Below, piece after piece: positions 7,168 through 7,614 of a DNA stretch of 7,614 nt. The notes under the pieces were generated by a model. The model had not been told where the DNA came from. It saw only the letters and a program-made list of their open reading frames with translations, and made no database searches. The number at the start of each line of letters is the position of its first letter. Position 1 is the stretch's first letter. Source of the stretch: Planctomycetaceae bacterium (lineage in GTDB: Bacteria > Planctomycetota > Planctomycetia > Pirellulales > Pirellulaceae); contig SKVE01000674.1 of NCBI GenBank assembly GCA_007129635.1, forward strand, positions 1 to 7,614, written 5' to 3'. A program made the position numbers and the translations under genes.

Positions 7168-7221
7168 TTTCAAAAACGTCCCGTTCGCTCGGTTGAATCC
7201 CGAGATAAATGCATTTGGATC

Positions 7222-7251
7222 AGTATACCACCAAGGCCGGTCAACTGCCAG
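7222..7251 (-). promoter_or_regulatory. Candidate sigma-70-type promoter for the minus-strand cluster
   Basis: The minus strand carries TATACT (7227-7222), one mismatch from TATAAT, preceded by 18 bases and CTGGCA (7251-7246), four of six matches to TTGACA. Transcription would begin near 7215, giving a leader of about 60 bases before the HzsA-related ATG. Planctomycete promoters are poorly defined, so this is tentative. Confidence 0.35.
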
Positions 7252-7299
7252 CCCGGCAAAGCTCACCTTCGAATCCTGATTGATGGGCTAGAGTATTGG

Positions 7300-7328
7300 T
7301 TGCATTGTGCTGAAAATGCTAGTCTAAT
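7300..7328 (+). promoter_or_regulatory. Candidate promoter for the divergent plus-strand gene
   Basis: TTGCAT (7300-7305), a 17-base spacer and TCTAAT (7323-7328, five of six matches to TATAAT). Transcription would begin near 7335, leaving a leader of about 120 bases that includes the inverted repeat at 7353-7375. The -35 match is weak. Confidence 0.3.
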
Positions 7329-7352
7329 ATGAACTTGGTGCGTTTTCTGCCA

Positions 7353-7375
7353 GATGCCCAGTGCCTCGGGGCATC
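7353..7375. repeat. Perfect 7-bp inverted repeat in the divergent leader
   Basis: GATGCCC (7353-7359) and GGGCATC (7369-7375) are separated by 9 bases. No T-run follows on either strand, so it does not look like an intrinsic terminator. It could be an operator or a leader hairpin in the mRNA of the plus-strand gene, between its candidate promoter and its start codon. A 7-bp match could also be chance. Confidence 0.4.
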
Positions 7376-7443
7376 CGACGAGGTAGAGTTCGAGGACCAG
7401 TGGACCTGAGATGCGATTCGATCAAGCGGCCGTCCGCCGACGC

Positions 7444-7448
7444 AGGAG
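7444..7448 (+). promoter_or_regulatory. Ribosome binding site of the plus-strand partial gene
   Basis: AGGAG, 6 bases before the ATG at 7455. It is the main reason for placing a real start there. Confidence 0.6.
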
Positions 7449-7454
7449 CCGAGT

Positions 7455-7614
7455 ATGAGCAAAGAAAAGAAGAAGAGCCGGGGAAGGAAGCGAGCCATCC
7501 CCGAGTCCTCCGTTTCGGTCGTCGAGGCCCCCGAGACGCCGAACGGGATTCCGGGCATCTCCGAAACATCCACGGGGATTTCGGGGACTCCCGAGTTGAG
7601 CGAGATCGCGGGGA
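7455..7614 (+). CDS. N-terminal part of an unrecognised protein with basic head and short repeats (cut by window end)
   Basis: The frame opens with ATG at 7455 behind AGGAG and stays open for 53 codons to the window edge. About 80% of the codons end in G or C, better than the competing antisense frame (about two thirds), which supports coding on this strand. The head MSKEKKKSRGRKR is strongly basic; the rest is rich in Ser, Pro, Glu, Gly and Thr and looks disordered. From Glu27 there is an imperfect 10-residue repeat (ETPNGIPGIS, then ETSTGISGTP, then a partial ELSEIAG). There is no signal peptide or membrane segment in the visible part. I do not recognise the family; a basic disordered head in front of a cytoplasmic or DNA-associated domain is one possibility. 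It is divergent from the minus-strand cluster. Confidence 0.6.
   Translation, partial: MSKEKKKSRGRKRAIPESSVSVVEAPETPNGIPGISETSTGISGTPELSEIAG
7533..7614 (+). repeat. Imperfect 30-base tandem repeat inside the partial plus-strand gene
   Basis: Units 7533-7562 and 7563-7592 agree at about 19 of 30 positions by eye, sharing a central ACGGGATT/ACGGGGATT-like core and a CGGG block; a diverged partial unit begins at 7593 and reaches the window end. In protein each full unit begins with Glu-Thr and carries a Gly-Ile pair. Confidence 0.45.

Larger units (their letters stand above)
7156..7454. other. Divergent intergenic control region
   Basis: These 299 bases lie between two genes reading away from each other. 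They are clearly richer in AT than the genes, especially 7200-7335. I see candidate promoters in both directions, a perfect inverted repeat at 7353-7375 and no RNA gene that I recognise. A small minus-strand open frame crosses part of it (7319-7498) but is judged weaker than the plus-strand gene. Confidence 0.6.

Noticed and set aside
7234..7251. Sigma-54-like GG-N10-GC pattern on the minus strand
   Set aside because: Only the two dinucleotides fit; the flanking bases differ from the TGGCAC/TTGCA consensus, and a TATACT -10 box nearby explains the region more simply.
7156..7266. 37-residue N-terminal extension of the HzsA-related protein
   Set aside because: It would bury the signal peptide and ignore the excellent GGGAGGG site just before the ATG at 7155; it also covers the best candidate promoter.
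1..7614. CRISPR arrays, insertion sequences, tRNA or rRNA genes
   Set aside because: No regularly spaced direct repeats, transposase-like product, terminal inverted repeats or cloverleaf/rRNA sequences were seen on either strand.

Overview
The window looks like a piece of a Planctomycetota chromosome (Pirellulales-like is my best guess). The evidence is high GC, very long secreted multidomain proteins, and a heme c protein of the hydrazine-synthase-alpha-related (HzsA-related) type, a family common in free-living planctomycetes. The taxonomic assignment is inference; there is no rRNA or other marker gene.

Nearly all of the window (35-7155) is a tightly packed block of three genes on the minus strand. 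In transcription order they are: (1) 7155-3508, a secreted protein of 1215 residues with an N-terminal propeller-like region, an HzsA-type middle domain, three CxxCH heme c sites, two fibronectin III-like modules and a C-terminal LamG/concanavalin-like module; (2) 3476-2712, a complete cytoplasmic ABC ATPase of the nitrate/sulfonate/taurine (NrtD/SsuB/TauB) type, starting 31 bases after the first gene's stop; (3) 2572-35, a secreted (alpha/alpha)6 glycoside hydrolase of the MGH1-like/GH63-like group with two tandem F5/8 type C (discoidin) domains. A possible ribosome binding site and GTG start for a fourth minus-strand gene lie at the very edge (positions 28-1).

About 300 bases of AT-richer DNA (7156-7454) separate this block from a divergent plus-strand gene that starts at 7455 and runs off the window. 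Its visible product has a Lys/Arg-rich head and an imperfect 10-residue repeat. The spacer holds candidate promoters for both directions and a perfect 7-bp inverted repeat.

Both exported proteins end in modules that usually bind carbohydrate or other surface ligands, and the ATPase between them would energise an importer whose permease and binding protein are not visible. A plausible reading is an envelope system that binds or oxidises a glycan-containing substrate with a multiheme protein, trims it with a glycosidase and imports a product. The joint function is inference. Despite the HzsA resemblance there is no sign of anammox: no HzsB/HzsC-like genes are present. Every other long open frame examined is a high-GC shadow of these genes.
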